Part shown: positions 19,331-27,517 of the stretch, one piece after another | Layout: each line of letters opens with the position of its first letter | Position numbering within the stretch: position 1 is the first letter of the stretch | Source: an uncultured Planctomycetota bacterium | GTDB lineage: Bacteria; Planctomycetota; Planctomycetia; Pirellulales; Thermoguttaceae | Direction: 5' to 3' | Assembly (NCBI GenBank): GCA_902796885.1 | Contig: CADBQY010000165.1 | Span: forward strand, 1 to 42,855 | Length of the DNA stretch: 42,855 bases | The notes under the pieces: model-generated | What the model was told of the DNA's origin: nothing | What the model saw: the letters and a program-made list of their open reading frames with translations, nothing else | Database searches by the model: none | Program-made: the position numbers and the translations under genes

Positions 19331-19879
19331 CTACCGCGGCGGGAGCGCCCCCTCATCCGTCGCCCGGCTTTGTTCCTGCACAACCCGCCCCAAAATTCCG
19401 TTGATGAATTTCGGAGATTCGGCGTCGCGTCCAAACTTTTTCCCCAGTTCAATCGCCTCGTTAATCGCCACCGCGGCGGGGGTTCCCAGCTCGATCTCGG
19501 CGACCGCCATCCGCAGGATATTTCGATCGGTCAACGACATTCGGTCAAGACGCCAATTATCGGAAGCCGCGGCGAGACGCCGGTCGACGGCGTCCCGGCC
19601 GGAAAGGGTGGCGCGGATCAGCGTCCGCGTGAAGTCGCTCCACTGAGCGACGTCTTCGGGCGAAATCTTTCCGCGGGGACGTTCTTCCGCCGCCAGGAGC
19701 GCGTCGTCTTCGTCGGAAACTTCCGAACGGGAAAGCTCCGAAAATTTCGCGCGGATGTAGTCGTCGTCCAGCGCGGTCAACTCGCCGGGATTGACGTCGT
19801 GCTCGCAGATGATCTGAAAGGCGATCGTCCGCGCGAAACTCCGTCCGCGAAATCCGGGTTTTCTGATCTCGTTTGTCAT
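19331..19879 (-). CDS. nusB: Transcription antitermination factor NusB
   Basis: NusB binds boxA RNA with S10 to promote antitermination on rRNA operons. It starts FARTIAFQIICEHDVNPGE after a short basic stretch. The family C-terminal block is clear: ILRMAVAEIELGTPAAVAIN, then EAIELGKKFG and FINGILGRVV. At 182 residues it is longer than the roughly 140 usual, with an insert near the middle rich in Asp, Glu and Ser. It lies 9 nt after ribH, the classic ribH-nusB pairing. Confidence 0.94.
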   Translation of the reverse strand: MTNEIRKPGFRGRSFARTIAFQIICEHDVNPGELTALDDDYIRAKFSELSRSEVSDEDDALLAAEERPRGKISPEDVAQWSDFTRTLIRATLSGRDAVDRRLAAASDNWRLDRMSLTDRNILRMAVAEIELGTPAAVAINEAIELGKKFGRDAESPKFINGILGRVVQEQSRATDEGALPPR

Positions 19880-19888
19880 GCTCGGGGG

Positions 19889-20698
19889 TTACTTTCCCTT
19901 TTTGAAAGACTTCGACTTCCCTTTTTTGCCATGCTCGCCGTGCGGTTTTCCCTCTTTGCGAACTTTCTTGCCGTGGACGAATTTTCCTTCTTTCTTCCGA
20001 TCACCCCCCTTTCCGTGACGGGAAACGTGGTCGCGGTCGAAACGGGACGGACGGCGGCGGTCGTACTCGTCATCGTCATCGTATTCGTCGAAGGCGTCTT
20101 CTTCATCGTCGAACTCGCCGTCCTGATAACGGCGGGCGTTCGCGGCCAGGGAAGCGAGAAACGATTCGTCGGCGTCTTCGTAGGCCATTTCCGCCGGTTC
20201 GGGAAGCTGCGAAACGATATCGAGCATTTCGAGAACCGCATCGGCGGCCTCCACCCCCTTGTTGCCGAGCTGTTCCCCGGCGGTTTTGTCGCTTCCGGGA
20301 GCCTGCATCGTCGAACGGGCGGCGGCCTGTTCGATCGTATTGCACGTCAAAACGCCGAATCCGATCGGAATAGCGGCGTCGACGGCGATACGCGCCAGCT
20401 GAAGGCTGACCGCGCGATTGATATGTTCGTCATGGGTCGTTTCCCCCTTAATGACGCACCCCAGGCAGACCACAGCCTGATATTCCGGATCGAAGGCGAA
20501 CCGCTGCGTCATCATCGGAATCTCGAAGGCGCCTGGAACCCAGACGACGTCGATGTCGGCGTCGCGGATTCCCCCCTCTTTCAGACGGCTCAAAGCCCCT
20601 TCGAGAAGACGTTCGGTAATCGTTTTGTTGTACTTCGAGACGACCACCGCGATCTTCCCGGTTCCCATGGGGGGGAATTTCCCTTCATAGACGGTCAT
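19889..20698 (-). CDS. ribH: Lumazine synthase RibH with acidic/basic C-terminal tail
   Basis: RibH condenses the butanone phosphate from RibBA with the pyrimidine intermediate to give 6,7-dimethyl-8-ribityllumazine. Core motifs are present: VPGAFEIPM, GCVIKGETTHDEHI with the catalytic His, and FGVLTCNTIEQAAAR. The core fills about residues 1-165, the normal family length. About 104 more residues follow: first acidic (DGEFDDEEDAFDEYDDDDEYD), then Lys/Arg/Gly/His-rich to the end. The start at 20698 is set by AAGGAG 8 nt upstream; a GTG at 20707 overlaps that Shine-Dalgarno. It lies 41 nt after rho. Confidence 0.95.
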   Translation of the reverse strand: MTVYEGKFPPMGTGKIAVVVSKYNKTITERLLEGALSRLKEGGIRDADIDVVWVPGAFEIPMMTQRFAFDPEYQAVVCLGCVIKGETTHDEHINRAVSLQLARIAVDAAIPIGFGVLTCNTIEQAAARSTMQAPGSDKTAGEQLGNKGVEAADAVLEMLDIVSQLPEPAEMAYEDADESFLASLAANARRYQDGEFDDEEDAFDEYDDDDEYDRRRPSRFDRDHVSRHGKGGDRKKEGKFVHGKKVRKEGKPHGEHGKKGKSKSFKKGK

Positions 20699-20739
20699 GA
20701 TACACACTCCTTCTTGTCAAACGGCGCCTGCGTGCCGAA

Positions 20740-23139
20740 TCAATACGATCCGAGATTCAGACTCATGAGGAACTCGGCGTTGTTCTGCGTCTTGGCGAGT
20801 TTCTGAGTCAGGAACTCCATCGCGTCGGGCGGGTTCATCTCGTTGAGAATCCGGCGGAGAACCGTCATCCGTTTATGCTCGTCGGGGTCGAGAATCATCT
20901 CTTCGCGGCGCGTACCGCTGCGCGAGATGTCGATGGCGGGCCAGATTCGTTTGTCGACCAGCGAACGGTCGAGCCAGATTTCCAGATTTCCCGTACCTTT
21001 GAACTCTTCGAAAATGACCTCGTCCATCCGGCTGCCGGTGTCGACCAGAGCCGTGGCAAGGATCGTCAGCGACCCGCCCTCTTCGACCTTACGGGCCGAG
21101 CCGAAGAATTTCTTCGGCGGCTGAAGCGCGCCGGCGTCGACGCCGCCGGAGAGGGTTTTCCCGCTCGTCGGGAATTCGTTGTTCCAGGCGCGGGCCAGAC
21201 GCGTGATCGAGTCGAGGAAGATCACGACGTCTTTGCCGTATTCGACCATCCGTTTGGCTTTGTCGAGAACCATTTCCGAAACCTGAATATGGCGGGCGGC
21301 CGGTTCGTCGAAGGTGGAGCTGATCACCTCGCAGTGCGGACCTTTTACCTGCCGTTCCATATCGGTCACCTCTTCGGGCCGTTCGTCGACCAGGAGCATA
21401 AAGACATACGCGTTCGGATAGTTGGTCAAAACCGAACGGGCCATCTTCTGCATAAGGACCGTCTTTCCGGCGCGCGGGGGGCTGACGATCAAACCGCGCT
21501 GACCGAATCCGACCGGAACGATCAGATCGACCACGCGGGTGTTCATGTCCTCGTCTGGCGTTTCGAGAATGATCCGCTGATTCGGATGCATCGCGGTCAG
21601 CTCGTCGTAAAGCGGCTTGTTCAGGAGGATGTTCGGGTCATCGTCGTTGATCGACTCAATCCGCAGGAGGGCGAAGTAACGTTCCTTTTCCTTCGGAGGA
21701 CGAATCTGACCGAAGACGGTCGAACCGTTCCGCAAACCGAAACGGCGGATCTGGCTCGGCGAGATGTAGATATCGTCGGGGCAGGAGAGATAATGGAATT
21801 CCGGATTTCGAAGGAAACCGAATTCTTCGGGAAGGATTTCAAGCGTTCCCTCCCCGTACATCATTCCGCTCACCTTGATCTTCTCTTTGAGAACGCGGAA
21901 ACACGCTTCGCGCTTTTTTTTCTCGGTTTCGTCTTCGGCGCTGTACTTGCGGGCTTCCTTGACCAATTGCTGAGCATCCATCTCTTGGAGCGAAGCGACA
22001 AAATCGGCGCCGGTCATTTCCGAATCGTCAAGTTCGGCGATCTCTTCGGGCGTGAAGATTTCGACGGGCGTTTCTTCGGCGTCTTTATTGTGATACCGTT
22101 CCGACGCCAGCTCTTCGGCGAGCGAAAGGGGCTCGCCGTATTTACCGCGCGGGGCGTGTTCCGGTTCCATCTGGTCGAGCATTTCGTTCGGATACCCGGG
22201 GTTCGTATATCGACGGTTGTAATTGTTGTAATACGGGCGATAAGGACGTTCCGGCTGGAGATTTTCGGGCGCGACGGCGTTTTCGCCGTTGTTTGTGTTG
22301 ATCGGTTCGGTTCCGCCGCGGATATCGCTGTCGCGGAGCACGCGCACGTCGGTGTCACGGAAGTGACGGCGATAGTAGCGTTCCTGGCGAAAACGGTTGT
22401 TCTGATACCCCCCTTGCTGATATCCGTCCTGCTGGTAGTTCTGACGATACCCACCCTGCTGGTAACCGTCCTGCTGGTAGTTCTGGCGGTACCCCTGGCG
22501 ATACCCGCCCTGGCGATACCCGCCCTGGCGGTAACCGTCCTGACGATAATTGTCCTGACGATAATTGTCCTGACGGTAATTGTCCTGGCGGTAGGAGCGG
22601 CGTCCGTCCTGGAAATCGTCGTCCTGACCGTCGCGGTTTTGGTTGTAACCGCCGCGATAATCGCGGCCGTCCCGATCGTCGCGGGAGTAGCGGCTTCGAT
22701 AGTCGCCGCCGCGGCGTTCGTAGTAGGAGTTGCGGCTCCAGCCGCGCGACGGGCCCGCGTAACTTTCCGATCCCTCTTCGTCCGAGTTCTCCGCGTCGGA
22801 ATCGTCCCGTTCGCCGGCGTTGTCCGAATTTTCCCAGCGCGCGTCGTCGCCGTACGAGCGGCGCGGCCGGTATCGGTACGAACGGTACGAGGACGGCTCG
22901 TCGGCGGACTCCGAATCGTCGTACGCCGAGTCGGAGTCTTCCTGCCGGGACGGCTCGACCGATTCGCTCCGGTAACGGCGCATCCGAGCCGACGAGTTCC
23001 AGATTTCCTCGATCTCGTTGGCGTCGCTCGAATAAGAGTTTTGATCGGCGTCCGACGGTGTCGCGTTCTCGTCGACGCGGTCAAGCTTATCGTTGTCTTG
23101 AGGTTTGTCTTCAGAGGGGTTCTTTTTGCTACGCGCCAT
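20740..23139 (-). CDS. rho: Transcription termination factor Rho with long disordered N-terminus
   Basis: Rho is the hexameric RNA helicase that ends transcription. The core is intact: an RNA-binding OB fold near residues 420-500 ([18 protein letters not shown]), Walker A SPPRAGKT near 552, Walker [12 protein letters not shown] near 638, the Q-loop [15 protein letters not shown], and the terminal block [17 protein letters not shown]. The total of about 799 residues compares with about 420 for E. coli Rho. The extra N-terminal sequence is charged, low complexity, and includes a [15 protein letters not shown] repeat at about residues 183-250. The start at 23139 is chosen because AAGGAG (23149-23154) lies 9 nt upstream but directly abuts the ATG at 23148. 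It heads the rho-ribH-nusB-ftsY-ribBA run. Confidence 0.96.
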   Translation of the reverse strand: MARSKKNPSEDKPQDNDKLDRVDENATPSDADQNSYSSDANEIEEIWNSSARMRRYRSESVEPSRQEDSDSAYDDSESADEPSSYRSYRYRPRRSYGDDARWENSDNAGERDDSDAENSDEEGSESYAGPSRGWSRNSYYERRGGDYRSRYSRDDRDGRDYRGGYNQNRDGQDDDFQDGRRSYRQDNYRQDNYRQDNYRQDGYRQGGYRQGGYRQGYRQNYQQDGYQQGGYRQNYQQDGYQQGGYQNNRFRQERYYRRHFRDTDVRVLRDSDIRGGTEPINTNNGENAVAPENLQPERPYRPYYNNYNRRYTNPGYPNEMLDQMEPEHAPRGKYGEPLSLAEELASERYHNKDAEETPVEIFTPEEIAELDDSEMTGADFVASLQEMDAQQLVKEARKYSAEDETEKKKREACFRVLKEKIKVSGMMYGEGTLEILPEEFGFLRNPEFHYLSCPDDIYISPSQIRRFGLRNGSTVFGQIRPPKEKERYFALLRIESINDDDPNILLNKPLYDELTAMHPNQRIILETPDEDMNTRVVDLIVPVGFGQRGLIVSPPRAGKTVLMQKMARSVLTNYPNAYVFMLLVDERPEEVTDMERQVKGPHCEVISSTFDEPAARHIQVSEMVLDKAKRMVEYGKDVVIFLDSITRLARAWNNEFPTSGKTLSGGVDAGALQPPKKFFGSARKVEEGGSLTILATALVDTGSRMDEVIFEEFKGTGNLEIWLDRSLVDKRIWPAIDISRSGTRREEMILDPDEHKRMTVLRRILNEMNPPDAMEFLTQKLAKTQNNAEFLMSLNLGSY
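22391..22593 (-). repeat. Tandem coding repeat in the Rho N-terminal extension
   Basis: On the coding strand, 15-bp units encoding [10 protein letters not shown] and YRQGG are followed by a 42-bp duplication encoding two copies of a [18 protein letters not shown] segment. Some adjacent units are nearly identical at the DNA level, pointing to recent slippage or recombination. Confidence 0.85.
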
Positions 23140-23521
23140 AAAAATCATCTCCTTGTCCAGACCAAAAGTCTGAAACGATTAAAAAAGTGGAATGTTGGTG
23201 GGAAGTTAGAAGTGAGTTCTCTCCGTGAATGGTGACACCGATAACCATTGAAATTTCGACACGGGCATCGCGCGGGAAGGGGGGAAACTCCAAAAGTTAT
23301 CGCGGGGGTTAATTTTGCTTTCCGACGGGGAAAACAAACAGCTCGTCTTTTGGGGACGAACCTGGGAAGTAAACAAGCGGCGCTCAGCGCCGGGCCACTA
23401 TATAATATTTTAGATACCGTGAAAGAAAAAAACAAGGGGGGGGAACGCAGGTCCCCCTGCGGAAGAGTCCTTTCTTCCGCAGGGGGATTCACAGGATACT
23501 GTTACCGTTCTCTCCGGCCGA
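23140..23521. other. Intergenic region between OPX gene and rho
   Basis: On the minus strand this runs from the end of the export gene to the rho start. It holds the terminator at 23452-23487, a small GC hairpin (23378-23392) and an AT-rich patch at 23399-23413. That patch contains TATAGT read on the minus strand, but no convincing -35 was found. If rho starts there, its leader is over 250 nt long. No gene was recognised. Confidence 0.5.
23452..23487 (-). terminator. Terminator after the polysaccharide export gene
   Basis: Perfect 14-bp arms (23452-23465 and 23474-23487) lie 35 nt after the export gene's stop. On the minus strand, a T-rich stretch follows about 15-30 nt further on rather than immediately. 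Confidence 0.65.
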
Positions 23522-24874
23522 TCAATTCCAGAAGTCTTTCGGATTGATATTAACGCGGATCGTGCTGAAGACGATGTTGAAGAGGGTCTCGAAGTTGGTG
23601 TACTCGACCAAAATCACATCGTTCGGCTCGACGTAGATTCGGCTCGACGGGTCGCGCAGCGCGTCGTTCTTTTTCAGCGAGATCGCCACCTGGCGGCCGT
23701 TATGATTCCGGATGATCAGGATCCGGCTCGGCGCCAGAAGGAAGTTGCTCCGCCCGCCGGTCGACGTATCGGTTCCGCCCACTCCGGCGCCGACGCCGCC
23801 GCCGGCCGCCGCGATCGCCGAAAGGACATCGAGGTCATAGTCGCGCGGGATGGCGTGGACGCCGCCTTTGAGCATACCGCCGGTATAGTAAACCTCGGCT
23901 TCGCGGGACTGGATATAGATCACGTCTCCGTCGCGCAGGGTCACGTCGTCGCTCGTCAGCCGCGGAGGTTCTTCACACGGAAGGACCCGCAGCGGGATAC
24001 GGATGATCCCCATATCCGAACCGAACGAGTCGAGCGAACCGGTTTCGTTGTAGCGGTCGCTGACGCTGCGTGCGAACGCTTCGCCGTCTTTCGGAAGGTA
24101 ATCCCCTTCGCTGAGGCTGTTTCCGTCGTTGTTCGTCTTGCGCAGAATGATCAGTTCGTTCTTCGCGTTCAGACCGGGCATACCGCCGGAACGGGAAAGG
24201 GCTTCGAGAATGTCGTTTTTGTAGATCGGCAGAGAAAGGGAAACCGCGCTGCCGCGTCCGACGTTCCCGAAATAGGTCTCGCCGGTCCCCTTCGCCGCGG
24301 TGATCTGGGTCGTGCTCGAAGAACCGCGGGTCGGATCGATCGCCAGGCTCAGGTCTTCGCGGATCACGCAGACGTTGATCGTCCGCTTCTTGATCAGCGT
24401 GACGCTAATCTTCGCTTCGCTCCCCAAGAGACGTTTCTTGATCGTGTAGGCGGTGCGGATCGCGTTTTCCGCCTCGATCAGCGACATTCCCTCGACGTAG
24501 ATCGGCTCGGCCAAAAGCGGAAGCGAAAGGGTTCCGTCGCTCCGAACCGGATAGGGATACCCCGACGCGGGGTCTTCTTCCGACTTCCCGTCGACGTTGT
24601 AAACCGGCGGCGGAACGTCCTCGCTGCCGGTCACCGTCGAAATATAAATCCCCAGAACATCTCCGGGACCGAGAAGCTCGACCGGGGGCCGATCCATTCG
24701 GAGCTTGACCATATTGATCTGCTCCATACTCGACCGAGGCCCCTCGTTCCTCATGCTGGCATAGCCAGCGACCGAGACCGTCTCGCGCTGAGGAATTGAG
24801 GTGCAGCCGGCCAGTAGGCCGAGGCCGACCGCAACGATCAGCGCAAGAAACTCCTTGTTAAAATTACTTTTCAT
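23522..24874 (-). CDS. Polysaccharide export (OPX/Wza-like) lipoprotein
   Basis: An outer polysaccharide export protein, the partner of Wzc-like copolymerases in moving capsule or exopolysaccharide across the envelope. A lipoprotein signal (FLALIVAVGLGLLAGC) predicts acylation at Cys and export. The export domain begins LLGPGDVLGIYI and continues VRSDGTLSLPLLAEPIYVEG. SLBB-type beta-grasp domains follow (VYYTGGMLKGGVHAIP and the DLDVLSAIAAAGG helix), ending DVILVEYTNFET. The start at 24874 is chosen because it places the signal peptide first and has AGGA 7 nt upstream. A Wzc-like kinase is encoded 2.6 kb away on the other strand. Confidence 0.9.
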   Translation of the reverse strand: MKSNFNKEFLALIVAVGLGLLAGCTSIPQRETVSVAGYASMRNEGPRSSMEQINMVKLRMDRPPVELLGPGDVLGIYISTVTGSEDVPPPVYNVDGKSEEDPASGYPYPVRSDGTLSLPLLAEPIYVEGMSLIEAENAIRTAYTIKKRLLGSEAKISVTLIKKRTINVCVIREDLSLAIDPTRGSSSTTQITAAKGTGETYFGNVGRGSAVSLSLPIYKNDILEALSRSGGMPGLNAKNELIILRKTNNDGNSLSEGDYLPKDGEAFARSVSDRYNETGSLDSFGSDMGIIRIPLRVLPCEEPPRLTSDDVTLRDGDVIYIQSREAEVYYTGGMLKGGVHAIPRDYDLDVLSAIAAAGGGVGAGVGGTDTSTGGRSNFLLAPSRILIIRNHNGRQVAISLKKNDALRDPSSRIYVEPNDVILVEYTNFETLFNIVFSTIRVNINPKDFWN

Positions 24875-25196
24875 AACAACATCCTGCTGTTTTGCCCTCG
24901 GATTCCGTTCCAAAGGCCGTTAAAAGGTCCGTACAACGAGACCTTATTTCTGTGCCTTCAGATATTTCGGCTATTTATTTTCCCCACTTTCGTAAAAATC
25001 GTTAAAATTGAAAGATCGATCAAAAAACATATTTCGCCTCCGACCGGAAGCCGCGATGGGGTATGATCCTCTCCGAAAAACAGGTATAATCAATCAAGAT
25101 AGGCGAGTCGGATCGAAAGACAACCATCCTAGACCCGATCCGTTTCAACGCCCGATTCACGTTACGATTTCGGTCAGATAAATCATTAAGAGGGAT
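24875..25196. other. Divergent intergenic region
   Basis: This region separates the export gene (-) from rsfS (+). The centre (24950-25030) is AT-rich. A TATAAT box at 25085-25090 could serve rsfS, but no good -35 lies 16-18 bp upstream. No gene, RNA or strong hairpin was recognised. Confidence 0.5.
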
Positions 25197-25583
25197 ATGA
25201 GCAGTACAGAAAAAAAACCGTTGCCCGGCGCGCAGGAACGGGCAATGATCGCGGCGCAGATCATCGCCGAAAACAAAGGGACGGAGATCAAGATTCTCGA
25301 TCTGCGCGAGATCACCCGCGTCTTCGACTTTTTCGTGATCGCCTCGGGAACAAGCCGTCGGCAGCTCCACGCCATCAGCGACGAAATCGACGACCGTTTT
25401 GAAAAAGAGATGGGGGACCGCCGCCGCGGAATCGAAGGCTATCAGGAGAGCCGCTGGATCGTCCTCGATTACGGCGACGTCGTCGTCCACCTCTTTGAGC
25501 CGGAAAAGCGCGAATTCTACGCTCTCGACGAGTTATGGGGAAGCGCCCGCGAGATCCCGTTCCCCCCCGCGGCCGCAGAATGA
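25197..25583 (+). CDS. rsfS: Ribosome silencing factor RsfS
   Basis: RsfS binds ribosomal protein L14 and blocks subunit joining when nutrients are short. The 128-residue length is normal. Family motifs include IKILDLREITRVFDFFVIAS, TSRRQLHAISDEI, SRWIVLDYGDVVVHLF and REFYALDELWG. The last codons overlap the coaE start in the form ATGA, indicating translational coupling. Confidence 0.95.
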   Translation: MSSTEKKPLPGAQERAMIAAQIIAENKGTEIKILDLREITRVFDFFVIASGTSRRQLHAISDEIDDRFEKEMGDRRRGIEGYQESRWIVLDYGDVVVHLFEPEKREFYALDELWGSAREIPFPPAAAE

Positions 25584-26170
25584 AAGTCATCGGGATCATT
25601 GGCGGAATCGCCTCGGGTAAAAGCCGCGTCTCGGCGGAGATTCTGCGCCGCGGCGCCCGCCTCGTCGATGCCGACCGGATCGGGCACGACCTCCTCGAAA
25701 CCGAACCTGTCAAAGAGAAACTCCGCGCGAGGTGGGGGAACGCCGTCTTTCGAGAGGGGAAAGTCGACCGTTCCCTTCTGGCAAAGGCGGTCTTCGGTCC
25801 CTCCGGGACGGAAGAGCTCGAAGCGCTCAACAAAATTCTCCACCCCAAGATCGTCGAACGGGTCGAAAAAGAACTTGCCGTCTGTCGGGCGCGGGGGGAC
25901 CGGCTCGTTCTTCTCGACGCCCCTCTGCTCTGCGAAACCGGTCTCGACCGTCTCTGCGACGGGATCGTCTTCGTCGACGCCGACCTGAGCCGTCGTCGGG
26001 AACGCGCCGCCTCGCGCGGCTGGTCCGCCGACGAACTCCGCCGGCGCGAGTCGCGACAGATTCCGCTGGCCGAAAAACGCGCGCGGGCCGACCTGATCAT
26101 CGAAAATAACGGCCCGATCGAAAGGATTCCTCCGCAAATCGATCTCTTTTTTGACCGGTACAATTCCTAA
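25580..26170 (+). CDS. coaE: Dephospho-CoA kinase
   Basis: CoaE phosphorylates the 3'-hydroxyl of dephospho-CoA, the last step of CoA synthesis. The N-terminal P-loop GIIGGIASGKS, then DADRIGHDLL, LDAPLLCETGL and IVFVDADLSRRRERAASRG fit the family. The length of 196 residues is normal. The ATG at 25580 overlaps the rsfS stop by 4 nt and puts the P-loop at residue 5. Terminator-like hairpins follow. Confidence 0.95.
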   Translation: MKVIGIIGGIASGKSRVSAEILRRGARLVDADRIGHDLLETEPVKEKLRARWGNAVFREGKVDRSLLAKAVFGPSGTEELEALNKILHPKIVERVEKELAVCRARGDRLVLLDAPLLCETGLDRLCDGIVFVDADLSRRRERAASRGWSADELRRRESRQIPLAEKRARADLIIENNGPIERIPPQIDLFFDRYNS

Positions 26171-26193
26171 AACCGAAACGATCCCCCTGATCG

Positions 26194-26224
26194 TCGGAAG
26201 AAGCTTCCGAAATCCCTCTTTTTT
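26194..26224 (+). terminator. Terminator after coaE
   Basis: The arms 26194-26200 and 26204-26210 pair perfectly with a 3-nt loop. A T6 run at 26219-26224 follows after 8 nt. It may sit inside a larger fold, because 26175-26182 can pair with 26242-26249. Confidence 0.65.
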
Positions 26225-26259
26225 GAACGACTCCGCAAGAAATCGTTTCGATAGTTAAG

Positions 26260-26309
26260 ATAGGGGAGTAGAATATCGAAGGATATTCTCGAGATTTCCC
26301 TATTTTTTT
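26260..26309 (+). terminator. Compound hairpin with T-run, second terminator
   Basis: An inner hairpin (26270-26277 with 26282-26289, loop of 4) is capped on an outer stem (26260-26267 with 26296-26303, one G-U pair). T7 follows directly at 26303-26309. It lies just upstream of the next promoter, insulating it from coaE. Confidence 0.7.
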
Positions 26310-26319
26310 GCCGGGACAC

Positions 26320-26348
26320 CTGGCAATTCTTGGGAAGATAAGTATAAT
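26320..26348 (+). promoter_or_regulatory. Sigma-70 type promoter for the Cys-rich secreted protein
   Basis: CTGGCA (26320-26325), a 17-bp spacer and a perfect TATAAT (26343-26348). The start codon is about 80 nt downstream. Confidence 0.6.
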
Positions 26349-26431
26349 AGGGATGCTGAGGGATTTCGGTTGCGAGTTCCTTCCGGTATTCCGATTATTA
26401 AACCAACAAAGCTTACGAAACGGGTAGGGCG

Positions 26432-27187
26432 ATGTCAAATTACAGAAAGGTCTTCTTATTCTTTGCGGCAGTACTTCTGGGCGTTTGTCTCCGGAATGTT
26501 GCCGTTTCGGCTGACGACGCCGTTGGCGCCGACCAGTTGAATCTGGTTTCCACCGAAGCGCCTGAAACGCCGGACATCGCGGTTCCTCAAGACCAGGCGG
26601 TTCCCGAGGGGAGCAAAATCATTCGCGGCCGCGTCTTTACGGTTCCCGTCGGCGAAGACCGCTACATCCCCTACGGTTCCGTTCACGGAACGTTCACCAA
26701 AGACGGGCAGATCATCGCCGAGTTCACCACCGACGAACAGGGTGAGTTCACCGTCGTCGATCTTCCCGAAGGCGACTGGGACGTGATGGCCGAGCAGGAA
26801 CGCGACGAAGTCTTCGGTTCGGCCGAGATCGCCGTTTCCTACGATCTCCTTCAAGAAGAGACCCTCGTCCTCTTCCTGAACAAGTGCGGTTTGGCTCGGT
26901 TCCCGAACGAGTTTGACCCGTTCCTCCCCCTTGCCGAAAACAAAGTGAAGTATTGGCAGTACGTCAATTGCCTCGGCACGGGCGCCAAGACCCCGTCGCA
27001 AGTTTACGAAGGTTCCGCTTCCGACGCCTACGCCACCGCGTGCAATACATGCGGTCAGAGTGCCTACGACGCCTGCGGCGCCTGCGGCAACGTTTGCTGC
27101 GCCCCCTGTGGAAACGGACTCGGCGCCTTGGGGCTCCTGGGGCTTTTGGGTCTGATCGGTCTTTCCCACCCGATCTCCCGCTTCTGA
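26432..27187 (+). CDS. Secreted protein, carboxypeptidase-regulatory-like domain and Cys-rich tail
   Basis: A 251-residue protein. The signal peptide covers about residues 1-27 (KVFLFFAAVLLGVCL). A beta-sandwich of the carboxypeptidase-regulatory type spans about residues 68-150 (IRGRVFTVPVG, EFTTDEQGEFTVVDLPEGDW). The C-terminal 50 residues hold a cluster of eight Cys (CNTCGQ, CGACGNVCCAPC), then a hydrophobic GALGLLGLLGLIGL stretch four residues before a short end. The Cys could bind metal or form disulfides, and the hydrophobic end could anchor it; both are inference. Function is unknown. It has its own promoter and terminator. Confidence 0.8.
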   Translation: MSNYRKVFLFFAAVLLGVCLRNVAVSADDAVGADQLNLVSTEAPETPDIAVPQDQAVPEGSKIIRGRVFTVPVGEDRYIPYGSVHGTFTKDGQIIAEFTTDEQGEFTVVDLPEGDWDVMAEQERDEVFGSAEIAVSYDLLQEETLVLFLNKCGLARFPNEFDPFLPLAENKVKYWQYVNCLGTGAKTPSQVYEGSASDAYATACNTCGQSAYDACGACGNVCCAPCGNGLGALGLLGLLGLIGLSHPISRF

Positions 27188-27210
27188 TTTGAAGCGTTTT
27201 GAAGATTCCG

Positions 27211-27241
27211 AAAACGCGGCGCATCGTTCGCCGCGTTTTTT
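27211..27241 (+). terminator. Rho-independent terminator
   Basis: The arms 27211-27221 and 27229-27239 are perfect 11-bp complements with a 7-nt loop and run into a T-run. It lies 24 nt after the secreted protein's stop codon. Confidence 0.85.
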
Positions 27242-27383
27242 ATTCGTTCGTCTTTTCCGTTGCGCCGTTCTCCATTCCGCAAAACGGTCGGTCTAACCGC
27301 TCCGTCGACTTAGGACGCGTCGGCGACCGTCCGACGGACGGCGAAAAAATTTGTTCCGATTCGGCCCGCGAGGAAAATTCCCC

Positions 27384-27412
27384 TTAACATCCCGTCTTTT
27401 TTTCTCTATACT
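27384..27412 (+). promoter_or_regulatory. Sigma-70 type promoter for the Wzc-like kinase
   Basis: TTAACA (27384-27389), a 17-bp spacer and TATACT (27407-27412) match the consensus at 10 of 12 positions. The kinase start is about 105 nt downstream. The rest of the 27242-27517 gap shows nothing else recognisable. Confidence 0.65.
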
Positions 27413-27517
27413 CCGAAAGAATACGCCGCGCGCCTTTTCGAAACCGACTCAAGGCGCCGGAACAAAATCACCCCGGCAGGAATCACGACATACCGCTCGA
27501 TAAAAGAGAGACGTTCC

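Noticed and set aside
20875..23235. 786-codon open frame on the plus strand opposite rho
   Set aside because: It mirrors rho codon bias and repeats; no family motif or ribosome-binding site was seen.
26320..26335. Possible sigma-54 promoter (TGGCA...TTGG)
   Set aside because: The GG and GC elements are not at the required spacing, and the same bases fit a sigma-70 -35 with TATAAT 17 bp downstream.
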